Positions 24,489-32,949 of a DNA stretch of 64,000 nucleotides are shown here, piece by piece. The stretch spans positions 1 to 64,000 of the forward strand of contig JACKDN010000024.1 in assembly GCA_020633465.1 (NCBI GenBank), read 5' to 3'. This DNA is from Myxococcales bacterium. Lineage in GTDB: Bacteria > Myxococcota_A > Bradymonadia > UBA7976 > UBA1532. Position numbers and translations under genes: made by a program. Position 1 is the stretch's first letter. The number at the start of each line of letters is the position of its first letter. The notes under the pieces were generated by a model. The model did not search any database, was not told where the DNA came from, and saw only the letters and a program-made list of their open reading frames with translations.

Positions 24489-25430
24489 ATGCGTGAAGAC
24501 GAACTGGTCGACCTCATCGCGCAGCAGGTGCGCGCCCGGCTGATGGCCGGGGGGCACGGGCCCGGCTACACCCGCGCGCCCAAGGCGGCGCGGGCCAGCC
24601 TCGAGACCCACACCGCCGAAGAGCTGCGCGTCATCCCCTGCGACGAAGAGCCCGAGGACTGCAGCGGCTGCGGCATGTGCGCCGTGCGCCGCCCGCAGGA
24701 CGCGCGCGCGGTCGCCGCCGCCGGCGCCACGCGCATCGGCGCGGGCCTGGGCACCGGGCGGGTCGAGGGCGATCTCGCCGGCTACATCGATCACACCCTG
24801 CTGAAGCCCGAGGCCACGCGCGATCAGCTCATCGAGCTGGCCGAGGAGGCCCGCAAGCACCGCTTCGCCACGGTCTGCGTCAACTCGGCCAACGTGCGGC
24901 TGATGACGCAGTTCCTGCAGGGCAGCGGGGTGCCGGTGTGCGCCGTCGTCGGCTTCCCGCTGGGCGCGATGACGCCGCGCGCGAAGGCCTTCGAGACGCG
25001 CGAGGCCATCCGCTGCGGGGCCCGCGAGATCGACATGGTGCTCAACATCGGCGCGCTGAAGAGCGGCGACCACGCGCTGGTGCTCGAGGACATCCGCGCG
25101 GTGGTCGACGCGGCCAAGCCGGTGGCGGTGAAGGTGATCCTCGAGACGAGCAAGCTGGATCACGACGAGAAGGTGATCGCCTGCGCGCTCAGCAAGGCGG
25201 CCGGCGCCGCCTTCGTGAAGACCAGCACCGGCTTCGGCGGCGGCGGCGCCACGGCCGAGGACATCGCGCTGATGCGCCGCATCGTCGGCGCCGAGATGGG
25301 CGTCAAGGCCTCGGGCGGCGTGCGCAGCCGCGACGACGTCGAGAAGATGGTCGCCGCCGGCGCCAACCGCATCGGCGCCTCGGCCAGCGTCGCCATCGTC
25401 ACCGGTGGCACCAGCCAGGGCGGCTACTGA
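24489..25430 (+). CDS. deoC: Deoxyribose-phosphate aldolase with N-terminal extension
   Basis: 313-aa class I aldolase that cleaves 2-deoxyribose-5-phosphate to glyceraldehyde-3-phosphate and acetaldehyde. The catalytic core (residues ~95-313) has YIDHTLLKPEAT, VVGFPLGA, D182 in EIDMVLNIGALKSG, Schiff-base K244 in FVKTSTGF, and K273 in GVKASGGVR. The ~95-residue N-terminal extension is unusual. It starts with an amphipathic helix (REDELVDLIAQQVRARLMA) and contains four cysteines, three as C58-x2-C61-x2-C64. Similar terminal helices target DeoC-type enzymes to bacterial microcompartments in other bacteria; no shell gene is present in this window. ATG 24489 chosen as the first start of this helix. 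Divergent from the MopE-repeat gene; the PHA-type gene follows 42 bp later. Confidence 0.9.
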   Translation: MREDELVDLIAQQVRARLMAGGHGPGYTRAPKAARASLETHTAEELRVIPCDEEPEDCSGCGMCAVRRPQDARAVAAAGATRIGAGLGTGRVEGDLAGYIDHTLLKPEATRDQLIELAEEARKHRFATVCVNSANVRLMTQFLQGSGVPVCAVVGFPLGAMTPRAKAFETREAIRCGAREIDMVLNIGALKSGDHALVLEDIRAVVDAAKPVAVKVILETSKLDHDEKVIACALSKAAGAAFVKTSTGFGGGGATAEDIALMRRIVGAEMGVKASGGVRSRDDVEKMVAAGANRIGASASVAIVTGGTSQGGY

Positions 25431-25472
25431 CCCGGACTCCCCACTTCCGACCCCCGCGAGAAGGATGAAACG

Positions 25473-25751
25473 ATGGCCAAGACCGTCAGCGTGAAGCGCC
25501 CCCACAACACCACCAAGGAAGACGCCCAGGCGAAGCTCGCCGGCCTGGCCCGCGAGCTCGAGAGCAAGTACGGCGTGAAGGTGAACGTGCAGGGCGCGGG
25601 CGCCACGGTCAGCGGCAAGGGCGTCAGCGGTGGCTGCACCATCGACGACACCCACGTCGCGATCGACCTCAAGCTCGGGCTGCCCGCCAGCATGGTCGCC
25701 GGCAAGATCGAGTCGGGCGTCGAGAAGGCCATCAGCCAGCACTTCGGCTGA
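25473..25751 (+). CDS. Polyhydroxyalkanoic acid system (PHA granule) family small protein
   Basis: 92-aa soluble protein resembling the family annotated as putative polyhydroxyalkanoic acid system protein: hexameric-looking pattern VKRPHNTTKEDAQAKLAGLARELESKYG, then two beta strands (VKVNVQGAGATVSGKGVSG, TIDDTHVAIDLKLGL) and a helix (KIESGVEKAISQHFG). Its biochemical role is not established. Strong AGAAGGA site ahead of the ATG. No PHA synthase or phasin gene is in the window, so the PHA link comes only from the family name. Confidence 0.75.
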   Translation: MAKTVSVKRPHNTTKEDAQAKLAGLARELESKYGVKVNVQGAGATVSGKGVSGGCTIDDTHVAIDLKLGLPASMVAGKIESGVEKAISQHFG

Positions 25752-25758
25752 GCGGCCG

Positions 25759-27837
25759 GTGCGCGCCGCCCGCCTCGCCGCCCTGCTGCCCCTGCTGCTG
25801 GCCGCCTGTGACGACGGCGGCGGCGCCGATCCGGCCTCTTCGGCCGACGCCGGCCCCCTCGCCGACGCGCAGCCCGCCGACGCGGCGCCCGACGCCGAGC
25901 CCGACGCCTTCGTCCTGCCCGACGCCGCCCCCGGCGCCACGCGGCTGATCTACGCGGCCGACTTCGATCCCGACGACACCGACACCTTCTACGACCGCCC
26001 GTACCCCTCGGACGCGCGGCTCGACGCCGAGGGCCGCCCCCGCGTGGGCGCCCTGCCGCGCCCCGGCGCGCTGCCGATCATCGAAGGTCTGCTGCAGGCC
26101 GCCGGCCAGCGGCGCGGCTGGCCCACGACGCCGGTGGTGTGGTTCCGCTTCGACGGCCCGCTGGCGCCGCGCGATCCCGAGGCGGTCGTCACGCCGGACG
26201 CCGACGCCGCGATCCTGCTGCTGGACGTCGACCCGGCGTCTCCCGAGCGCGGGCGCGCGGTGCCGGTGGTCGCGCAGACGCTGGCCCCCGACGGCTACAT
26301 CCCCGAGCACCTGCTGGCGGTCGCGCCCCGCCCCGGCTTCGTGCTGCGCGCCGCCACCACCTACGCGGTGGTCGTGCGCACGTCGGCGGGCGACGCCGAG
26401 GGCGCGCCCCTCGCCCCCGCGCTGCTCGACGACCCGCTCTACGACGCGCTGTGGCCCGTGCTGGCCGAGCGCGGTCTGCCCCGCGGCGAGGTCGCCGCGG
26501 CGACCGTGTTCACCACCGGCGACGTCGTCGCCGACCTGCACGCTCTGACCGAGGCGCTGCGCGGCCGCTACACGCCGGCGCTGAACGGCCTGCGCCTCGA
26601 CGGCGACGACGGCGCGGATCACGCGCGCTTCTGCGAGCTGCACGGCACCATCACGCTGCCCACGTTCCAGCCGGGCACGCCGCCCTACAACAGCGAGGGC
26701 CGCTTCGTCTTCGACGCCGACGGCCTGCCCATCGAGCAGGGCGAGACGATCATCCCGGTGGTGGTGACGCTGCCCAAGGCGCCGATGCCCGCCGACGGCT
26801 ACCCGCTGGTGCTGTACTTCCACGGCTCGGGCGGCCTGAGCACCCAGCTCGTCGATCGCGGCCCCGCGCCGCCCGGCGGCCCGCCGGCCAAGGGCCTGGG
26901 CCCGGCGCACGTGATGGCGGCGCACGGCTTCGCGATGGCCGGCAGCGCCCACCCGGTGAACCCCGAGCGCCTGCCCGGCGCCAGCGGCATCGCCTACCTG
27001 AACTTCAACAACCTCGCGGCCTTCCCCGACACCTTCCGCCAGGGCGTCATCGAGCAGCGGCTGTACCTCGACGCCCTGCTCGCCCTGCGGCTGGACCCGG
27101 CCGTCGTGGCCGCCTGCGACGGCCCCACCCTGCCCGCCGGCGCCGACGCCTTCTTCTTCCGCGCCGCGCCCGTCGTGGCGATGGGGCAGTCGATGGGCGG
27201 CATGTACGCCAACCTGATCGGCGCGGTCGAGCCGCGCATCGAGGCGGTGGTGCCCACCGGCGCGGGCGGCTTCTGGAGCCACTTCATCCTCACCACCAGC
27301 CTCATCCCCAACGTGGCCACGGCCGTGCGCGTGCTGGTGCGCACCGACCAGCCGCTGACCTTCCTGCACCCGGCGATGCACCTGCTGCAGACGGCGTGGG
27401 AGCCCGCCGAGCCGATGGTCTACATGCCCCGGCTGGCGCGCGACCCGCTGCCCGGCCATCCCGCGCGACCCACCTACCAGCCCATCGGCCGCGGCGACTC
27501 GTACTTCCCGCCGACCCTGTACGACGCCATCACGCTGGCCTACGGCCACCAGCAAGCGGGCGACGTCGTCTGGCCCTCACTGCAGGACGCCCTGGCCCTC
27601 GCTGGCCTCGACGGCCTGCTCGACTACCCGGTGCGCGACAACCGGACCGCCCGCGACGGCACGCCCTACACCGGCGTCGTCGTGCAGTACGCCGGCGACG
27701 GCTTCAGCGATCCGCACACCATCTACGTGCAGCTCGACGACGTGAAGTACCAGTACGGCTGCTTCTTCGAGAGCTTCCTGCGCGACGGCGCCGCCACGGT
27801 GCCCGCCCCCGCCCCCCTCGGCACCCCCTGCCCCTGA
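25759..27837 (+). CDS. Secreted alpha/beta-hydrolase lipoprotein
   Basis: 692-aa lipoprotein: GTG start 8 nt after the previous stop, signal peptide with lipobox PLLLAAC (residue ~16), an Asp/Ala/Pro linker, an N-terminal beta-rich region (~50-300) of the type found ahead of some bacterial lipases, and an alpha/beta-hydrolase domain. The hydrolase shows the oxyanion-type strand LVLYFHGSGGLS and the nucleophile elbow G-Q-S478-M-G. Likely an esterase or lipase at the cell surface; substrate unknown. Weak ribosome binding site, consistent with coupling to the upstream gene. Confidence 0.75.
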   Translation: MRAARLAALLPLLLAACDDGGGADPASSADAGPLADAQPADAAPDAEPDAFVLPDAAPGATRLIYAADFDPDDTDTFYDRPYPSDARLDAEGRPRVGALPRPGALPIIEGLLQAAGQRRGWPTTPVVWFRFDGPLAPRDPEAVVTPDADAAILLLDVDPASPERGRAVPVVAQTLAPDGYIPEHLLAVAPRPGFVLRAATTYAVVVRTSAGDAEGAPLAPALLDDPLYDALWPVLAERGLPRGEVAAATVFTTGDVVADLHALTEALRGRYTPALNGLRLDGDDGADHARFCELHGTITLPTFQPGTPPYNSEGRFVFDADGLPIEQGETIIPVVVTLPKAPMPADGYPLVLYFHGSGGLSTQLVDRGPAPPGGPPAKGLGPAHVMAAHGFAMAGSAHPVNPERLPGASGIAYLNFNNLAAFPDTFRQGVIEQRLYLDALLALRLDPAVVAACDGPTLPAGADAFFFRAAPVVAMGQSMGGMYANLIGAVEPRIEAVVPTGAGGFWSHFILTTSLIPNVATAVRVLVRTDQPLTFLHPAMHLLQTAWEPAEPMVYMPRLARDPLPGHPARPTYQPIGRGDSYFPPTLYDAITLAYGHQQAGDVVWPSLQDALALAGLDGLLDYPVRDNRTARDGTPYTGVVVQYAGDGFSDPHTIYVQLDDVKYQYGCFFESFLRDGAATVPAPAPLGTPCP

Positions 27838-27844
27838 CCCCCGG

Positions 27845-27862
27845 TCGAGCGCCGACGCTCGA
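27845..27862. terminator. Stem-loop between convergent genes
   Basis: TCGAGCG-CCGA-CGCTCGA forms a perfect 7-bp stem just after the stop of the alpha/beta-hydrolase gene and before the converging minus-strand gene. There is no T-run, so a classical intrinsic terminator is not proven. Confidence 0.35.
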
Positions 27863-27921
27863 GCAGCCCGAGCGACCTCGATCGAGCCACGTCGCCGTCG
27901 CCGATCCGAAGGCGCCCCCGC

Positions 27922-29988
27922 TCACTCCGGACACAGCGCGTTCCCCGCGCTGTCGATCACCGCCCCCAGCTGCCCGCTGAACGCCCGATCGGCCCGGCAC
28001 GCGTCCACGAACAGGTTGTCCGTCACCGACACCGGCCCCGCCGGCACCTCGCCCGAGATCACCAGCACCGACGCGGACCGCGCCCCCTGTAGCCGGTTCC
28101 GGTGCACCCGCACGTCCCCGCTGCCCAGCGCGACGTTCACGTGGTTCAGCGCGACGCCCAGCGTGTTGCCGATCACGTCCACCTCGCGCGCGGCCTTCAG
28201 CAGCCCGACCGAGGCCAGCGGGGTGTCGCGGATGTCGTTGAACAGCACGTGGTGCCGCGGCCCGTCGTTGCAGTGCACGTCCACGCCGCCGCCGCCCACC
28301 AGCACCCCGCTGGGCGCGTCCGCCAGCGTGTTGCCCCACACCAGCGTGTCGCGGCTGGCCTCGCCGTGCACGTCGACCAGCGCCTGGTTCATGTCGCGCA
28401 GGTCGCAGCCCACCACCTGCGTCTCGGCGCTGCCGAAGTCGATCACCACGCCGTGCCGCGCGTGCTCGACGTCGAAGCCGTGCACCCGCGTGCGGGTGGC
28501 CCGGATGGTGTGCACGCCGTAGCCCCGCCCGCCCTCGCCGAAGTCGGCCGGGTGATCCATGCCGCCGCCGTCGACGAAGGTCTCGAGGGCGTTGTCCACG
28601 CGCACGGCGAAGCGCCCGAACCAGCGCAGGCGCACGTCCACCACGCGCGCGCCGACCGTGTACCGCAGCGCGACGCCGTCGTCCTCGCCCACCGCGGGCG
28701 TCGCGCAGTCCGCGCGACGGAAGCGCTGATCATCGGCCGCCGCCGGGCAGTCGGCCTCGAGCACCACGCCCTCGATCCGCGCGCCGGCCAGCAGCGCGCC
28801 GCCCTGCAGCCGCGGGTTCGCGTCGGCCGGCACGTCGAGCTGCATCCCGCGATCGACGGTCACCTCGAGGCCGGCGCTGGTGGCGCGCAGCCCCTCGACG
28901 CGCGCCCACTGGCCCAGGTGGCGGTTCGCCCGCTCGACGTCGCGGCCGTTGAGGCAGGGCGCGGGCACGGGCCCGAAGTCGTCCGCCTCGATGCGCACGA
29001 AGGCCGGCGCCCAGCCGTCGGGCGCGTTCACCACGAACACACGCTGGCCGGCCGTCACCGCGCCCACCGACACGGGCGGCCCCGCCGGCCCCCCGCCCGC
29101 GAAGGTCACCGCGGCCTGGGCGTCGACCGTCGGCGCCCAGCGCAGCACCACCACGCCGTCGCCGACGATCGCCACGTCGTCGCGCCGCACCACCAGCGGG
29201 CTGCGCAGCGTGTAGGTCCCCTCGGCCAGCCGCAGCACCAGCGGCCCGGGCGGCGCGGCCTCGACCAGCGCGCCCAGCGCGGCGGCGTCGTCGCAGCCGG
29301 CCTCGGCGCACGGGGCGGCCAGCACGACCTCGCCCTCGGCGGCCGGCGGCGCCGGCGGCGGCGGCGGATCGACCGCGTCCAGCCCCACCAGGCGGGCGCC
29401 GCGCACCACCAGGCCGCCCGCGGCGACGGCCACCCGCAACGTCCCGGCGCCCGGCCGCAACCGCAGCGCCCCGGGCGGCCGCGGATCGGCGCTGCCCCGC
29501 GCCCGCAGCGGGACGGTGACCGCGCGCAGCCCGCCCGCGCCGTCACCCAGCACCTGCGCGTCGGCCGTCGCGCCCTGCCAGGTGATCCGCAGCCGGCCCT
29601 CCTCGACGCGCCACAGCACCACGTCCAGCTGCAGCGCGGCCGGGCGGTCCAGCTCGAGGTCGAAGGCAAGGGGCGCGTCGGGCGCCAACCTGCGCGGCGC
29701 GTCCAGCGGCAGCTCGACGGGCTCGAAGGGCGGGGCGGCGTCGGCCATCGCGTCCGGCGCCGCGTCGGCCATCGGGTCCGCGGCTGCGTCGACGGCTGCG
29801 TCGACGGCCGCCGCGTCGAGCCGGGCGGCCGGCGCGGCGTCGTCCCCGCGCGCGTCGACGCCGCCGAGGTCGACCGCCGCGTCCACGGCACCGGCGTCCA
29901 CGGGCGCCGCGTCTCGCGGCGGCGCGGCGCCACCGTCGTCACACGCCGCGCAGACGACCAGCGCCCACGCCGCGAGCGCCCGTCTCAT
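27922..29988 (-). CDS. Right-handed parallel beta-helix lipoprotein
   Basis: 688-aa lipoprotein with signal peptide and lipobox VVCAAC (residue ~16), an Asp/Ala-rich linker with many DAAVDAA units to ~residue 90, a beta-sandwich-like region, and from ~residue 240 a parallel beta-helix of pectate-lyase/NosD type. The latter shows LRLAEGTYTLRSPLVVRRDDVAIVGDG followed by many short strands such as DNALETFVDGGGMD and DVIGNTLGVALNHVNV. Such folds bind or cleave polysaccharides; no catalytic set is evident. ATG at 29988 overlaps the TGA of the upstream gene by 4 bases (ATGA), so the pair is translated together. Confidence 0.75.
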   Translation of the reverse strand: MRRALAAWALVVCAACDDGGAAPPRDAAPVDAGAVDAAVDLGGVDARGDDAAPAARLDAAAVDAAVDAAADPMADAAPDAMADAAPPFEPVELPLDAPRRLAPDAPLAFDLELDRPAALQLDVVLWRVEEGRLRITWQGATADAQVLGDGAGGLRAVTVPLRARGSADPRPPGALRLRPGAGTLRVAVAAGGLVVRGARLVGLDAVDPPPPPAPPAAEGEVVLAAPCAEAGCDDAAALGALVEAAPPGPLVLRLAEGTYTLRSPLVVRRDDVAIVGDGVVVLRWAPTVDAQAAVTFAGGGPAGPPVSVGAVTAGQRVFVVNAPDGWAPAFVRIEADDFGPVPAPCLNGRDVERANRHLGQWARVEGLRATSAGLEVTVDRGMQLDVPADANPRLQGGALLAGARIEGVVLEADCPAAADDQRFRRADCATPAVGEDDGVALRYTVGARVVDVRLRWFGRFAVRVDNALETFVDGGGMDHPADFGEGGRGYGVHTIRATRTRVHGFDVEHARHGVVIDFGSAETQVVGCDLRDMNQALVDVHGEASRDTLVWGNTLADAPSGVLVGGGGVDVHCNDGPRHHVLFNDIRDTPLASVGLLKAAREVDVIGNTLGVALNHVNVALGSGDVRVHRNRLQGARSASVLVISGEVPAGPVSVTDNLFVDACRADRAFSGQLGAVIDSAGNALCPE

Positions 29989-32087
29989 TGCGCCTGGACG
30001 TTCAGCACGTAGTCGCCGGTCTGATCGCCGAAGCCATCGACCACGATGTAGTAGGGCACCCGCGCCCGCGCCGCCCACGAGATGCGCGAGGCCCGCCCGA
30101 TGCCGGCCCCGTCGTCGTTGCAGTGCGTCTCGCGCTCGCACCACGCGCCCATGTACAGCACGGTGTCGTAGCTCGAGCCCTCGGTGTCGACGGTGACGTC
30201 CATGTCCTCGTCCAGCACCAGGATGTAGATCGCCTCGTTCGCGCTGCTGCGCGTGGTACAGCCCGCCGTGCTCGGGTTGATCTGGTTCGGCCCGCCGCCG
30301 GTGCGCCCCTCGATGCGCCCCAGCATCTCGATGGGCAGCGCGCCGGCGCACACGCGCGGGGGCGGCGGCACGCAGTAGCCGCGCACGCAGGTGTCACCCA
30401 CCTCGCACAGGCCCATGCAGGGGTCGCCGGGCTCGACGGGCGGGTCCGGCGGATCCTGCGGACCACCCGCGGGCTCGAAGCGCAGCTGGAACTCGCCCTC
30501 GTCCCCCCGGAAGCCGTCCACCACCACGAAGTACCGCTGCCCCGCCCGCGCCTGGAAGCGCAGCAGGCTCTGGAAGTCGGGATCGGCCCCGTCGTCGTCG
30601 CAGGCGATCTCGCTGGCCGCCTCGGCGCACGCCGTCCGCACGCTGAGGATGGGATCGAAGTCGTTGTTCAGCGTCTCGATCTCGATCTCGGTGTCGGCGT
30701 CGAGCTGGAACGTGAACACCTGCTCCGGCCCACTCGCGTTGGCCTGGCACGAGGGCGCGCCGCTGTTGCCGAACGCGCTGCTGTCGCCGTCGATCACCCC
30801 GAACGCGGCCAGCTCGGTCGCCCGATCGCAGGCGAGCTGCCCACCCGGCCCCGGCCCGGGATCCTCGACGCAGGCGCCCGCCTGGCAGATCTCACCGATG
30901 CGGCAGTCCAGATCGTCCACGCACCCGCCCACGGGCTCGGGCACGCACCGCCCCGCCTGACACACCTCGTCGAAATCACACTCGAAGTCGCGCTCGCACT
31001 CGGGCGGCGGCGGCAGGTCGTCGGCCGACCGGAAGTTCAGCACGAAGCCGCCCCCGCCCAGGAACGCCGAGTCGACCACGACGTAGTACCGCAGCCCCGC
31101 CCGCGCGTTGAACTCGACGATCGAGGCCAGCCCCGAGCCGCCGTCGTCGTCGCAGGCCAGCTCGCTGAACGCGTCGCCGCACGCCTGCTGGACGTACAGC
31201 ACCGTGTCGGCGTCCGAGCCCTCGGTGTCCAGGCGCACGCGCGTGGCCGTGTCGAGCTCGAACCAGAACACCTGCTCGCCGCCCAGGAAGCCGCCGCAGC
31301 TGCCCGCCACCTCGGCGGCGGCGAAGCTGTTGTCGCCCTGGAAGGCCCCGAAGTCGGGCATCTCGCGGGCCGCCGCGCACACGGCGCCCGGCTGCGGGAA
31401 GCCCGGCTGGCCCGGCTGCCCCGGCGGGGTCGGCCCGCTGCCGTCGCGCGCCACGCAGGTGCCGGCGTCGCACATGTCCGCGGGCGGGCAGTGGTAGTCC
31501 TCGCTGCAGCACAGCTGGCCGGGGAAGTCCTCGTCGACCTCGCCGTCGCAGTCCTCGTCGGTGCCGTCGCAGGTCTCGGCCTGCGGCGCGGCGGGCGGCG
31601 CGTCGCACACGAGCTCGGCGCCGTCGGCGCTGCACACCCGGGTGCCCTGCACCTGGCAGCCGTCCTGCTGAGCGGTGCAGCCGTTGCCCTTGCCCACGAA
31701 CGCCTCGTCGACCTCACCGTCGCAGTCGTCGTCCGCGTCGTTGCAGGTCTCGACGCCCGGCTCGCACGCGCCCCACGCGCCCTCGGCGCAGGCCTGCATG
31801 CCACAGCCGTCCGGGCAGGGGCGCGTCTCACCGTCGTCACAGCCCCCGATCGGCGGCAGCGGGTTCATGAAGCCCGCGTCCGCCTCGGGCGGCGGGGCCG
31901 CGTCCGGCACGTCGGGCACGCCCCCGTTGCCGCCCGCGCCGGGCGGGTCGAGCGAGAAGGCGCCCATGTCGCGGGTGGAGTCGCCGGGCAGCGCCATCGG
32001 GGTCGTCGCGCCGGTGTCCTCCTCGTCGTCGCAGCCGACGAGGGGCAGGGCCAGCGCGGCCAGGGGCAGAAGGAGTCGACGCAGCAT
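29985..32087 (-). CDS. Cys-rich MopE-repeat lipoprotein with three PPC-type domains
   Basis: 700-aa lipoprotein: signal peptide with lipobox LPLVGC (residue ~19), acidic linker, two MopE-type motifs (CNDADDDCDGEVDEA, CDGTDEDCDGEVDED), then three beta-sandwich domains of the pre-peptidase C-terminal kind. Each has an (F/Y)xxELDxxTxxxxxTEGSxxDTVLY-like strand and ACDDDGG / CNDDGAG turns. Short Cys-rich spacers (CERDFECDFDEVCQAGRC, CVDDLDCRIGEICQAGAC) separate them. Probably surface exposed; no catalytic motif. First gene of a two-gene minus-strand operon. Related to but much shorter than the gene at 20269-24366. Confidence 0.8.
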   Translation of the reverse strand: MLRRLLLPLAALALPLVGCDDEEDTGATTPMALPGDSTRDMGAFSLDPPGAGGNGGVPDVPDAAPPPEADAGFMNPLPPIGGCDDGETRPCPDGCGMQACAEGAWGACEPGVETCNDADDDCDGEVDEAFVGKGNGCTAQQDGCQVQGTRVCSADGAELVCDAPPAAPQAETCDGTDEDCDGEVDEDFPGQLCCSEDYHCPPADMCDAGTCVARDGSGPTPPGQPGQPGFPQPGAVCAAAREMPDFGAFQGDNSFAAAEVAGSCGGFLGGEQVFWFELDTATRVRLDTEGSDADTVLYVQQACGDAFSELACDDDGGSGLASIVEFNARAGLRYYVVVDSAFLGGGGFVLNFRSADDLPPPPECERDFECDFDEVCQAGRCVPEPVGGCVDDLDCRIGEICQAGACVEDPGPGPGGQLACDRATELAAFGVIDGDSSAFGNSGAPSCQANASGPEQVFTFQLDADTEIEIETLNNDFDPILSVRTACAEAASEIACDDDGADPDFQSLLRFQARAGQRYFVVVDGFRGDEGEFQLRFEPAGGPQDPPDPPVEPGDPCMGLCEVGDTCVRGYCVPPPPRVCAGALPIEMLGRIEGRTGGGPNQINPSTAGCTTRSSANEAIYILVLDEDMDVTVDTEGSSYDTVLYMGAWCERETHCNDDGAGIGRASRISWAARARVPYYIVVDGFGDQTGDYVLNVQAQ

Positions 32088-32199
32088 GCACGGCCTCCGG
32101 GTCGGGCGCAGGGTGGCGCGGAGAAAAGCACCGAAAGCTAGCGAAGGCGCGGGGGCGGGTCAAACCCGCGGGGCCGGGCGCCGAGTCGACGGCGCGCCC

Positions 32200-32949
32200 T
32201 CAGCCGAGCGCCTCGACGGCCTCGACGAAGGCCTCGCCCAGGGGCGCCCGCAGGCGGAAGTCGGCCTGCGCGTCGAGCACGGTGGGGCTGAGCGTCACGA
32301 TGCCCAGCGTGGCGCCCGCGCGGTGCGCGTCGGCGGGGATGTCGGCGGCCGGATACACGGTCAGGCTGCTGCCCAGCACCAGGCACAGATCACAGTCGCG
32401 CGCGGCGGCGTGGGCCTTCGCCAGCTCGCCGCGCGGCAGGGGATCGCCGAAGACGACCAGGTCCGGCCGAAGGAAGCCCCCGCAGTGCTCGCAGCTCGGC
32501 AGCGCGTCGCCGCCGCGCACCTGCTCGAGCACCTCGACCAGCGGCGCCCGAGAGCCGCAGCCGAGGCATTTGGTGGCCTCGAGGTTGCCGTGCAGCTCGA
32601 TGACGCTGCCCGCCGGGCTGCCCGCCGCCTGGTGCAGGCCGTCGACGTTCTGCGTGACGATCGCGCGCACCTTGCCCCGGCGCTGCAGCGCCGTCACCGC
32701 GTGGTGCGCCGCGTTCGGCGCGGGCGCGCCCACGGCGTCGGCCACCTCGAGCAGCGCCCGCCAGAAGGCCGCGCGATCGCGGCGGTCGCCGTGGATGCGG
32801 TCGGCGCTCAACGTGAGGGGATCGATGCGCGTCCACACGCCCCCCGGGCTGCGGAAGTCGGGGATGCCCGAGTCGACGCTGATGCCCGCCCCGGTGAACA
32901 CCAGGATGCGATCGTGCGACGCGATGAGATCGCGCAGGGCCTCGCTCAT
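32200..32949 (-). CDS. Sirtuin-family NAD-dependent protein deacylase
   Basis: 249-aa SIR2 protein, complete for the family. NAD-binding GAGIS (residues 20-24) and GIPDFRS, TQNVDGLH (99-106), catalytic H120 in ELHG, and the zinc finger C128-x2-C131 / C153-x2-C156, then GSSLTVYPAADIP. It removes acyl groups from lysines using NAD+, in the cytoplasm; deacetylase versus desuccinylase preference cannot be read. It starts directly after the stop of the upstream membrane-protein gene (0 bp gap), so it is the last gene of the SDR / membrane protein / sirtuin operon. Confidence 0.93.
   Translation of the reverse strand: MSEALRDLIASHDRILVFTGAGISVDSGIPDFRSPGGVWTRIDPLTLSADRIHGDRRDRAAFWRALLEVADAVGAPAPNAAHHAVTALQRRGKVRAIVTQNVDGLHQAAGSPAGSVIELHGNLEATKCLGCGSRAPLVEVLEQVRGGDALPSCEHCGGFLRPDLVVFGDPLPRGELAKAHAAARDCDLCLVLGSSLTVYPAADIPADAHRAGATLGIVTLSPTVLDAQADFRLRAPLGEAFVEAVEALG

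Noticed and set aside
24489..25751. Bacterial microcompartment or PHA biosynthesis locus
   Set aside because: Only DeoC with a helix-like extension and a PHA-type small protein are here. No shell, PHA synthase or phasin genes are visible.
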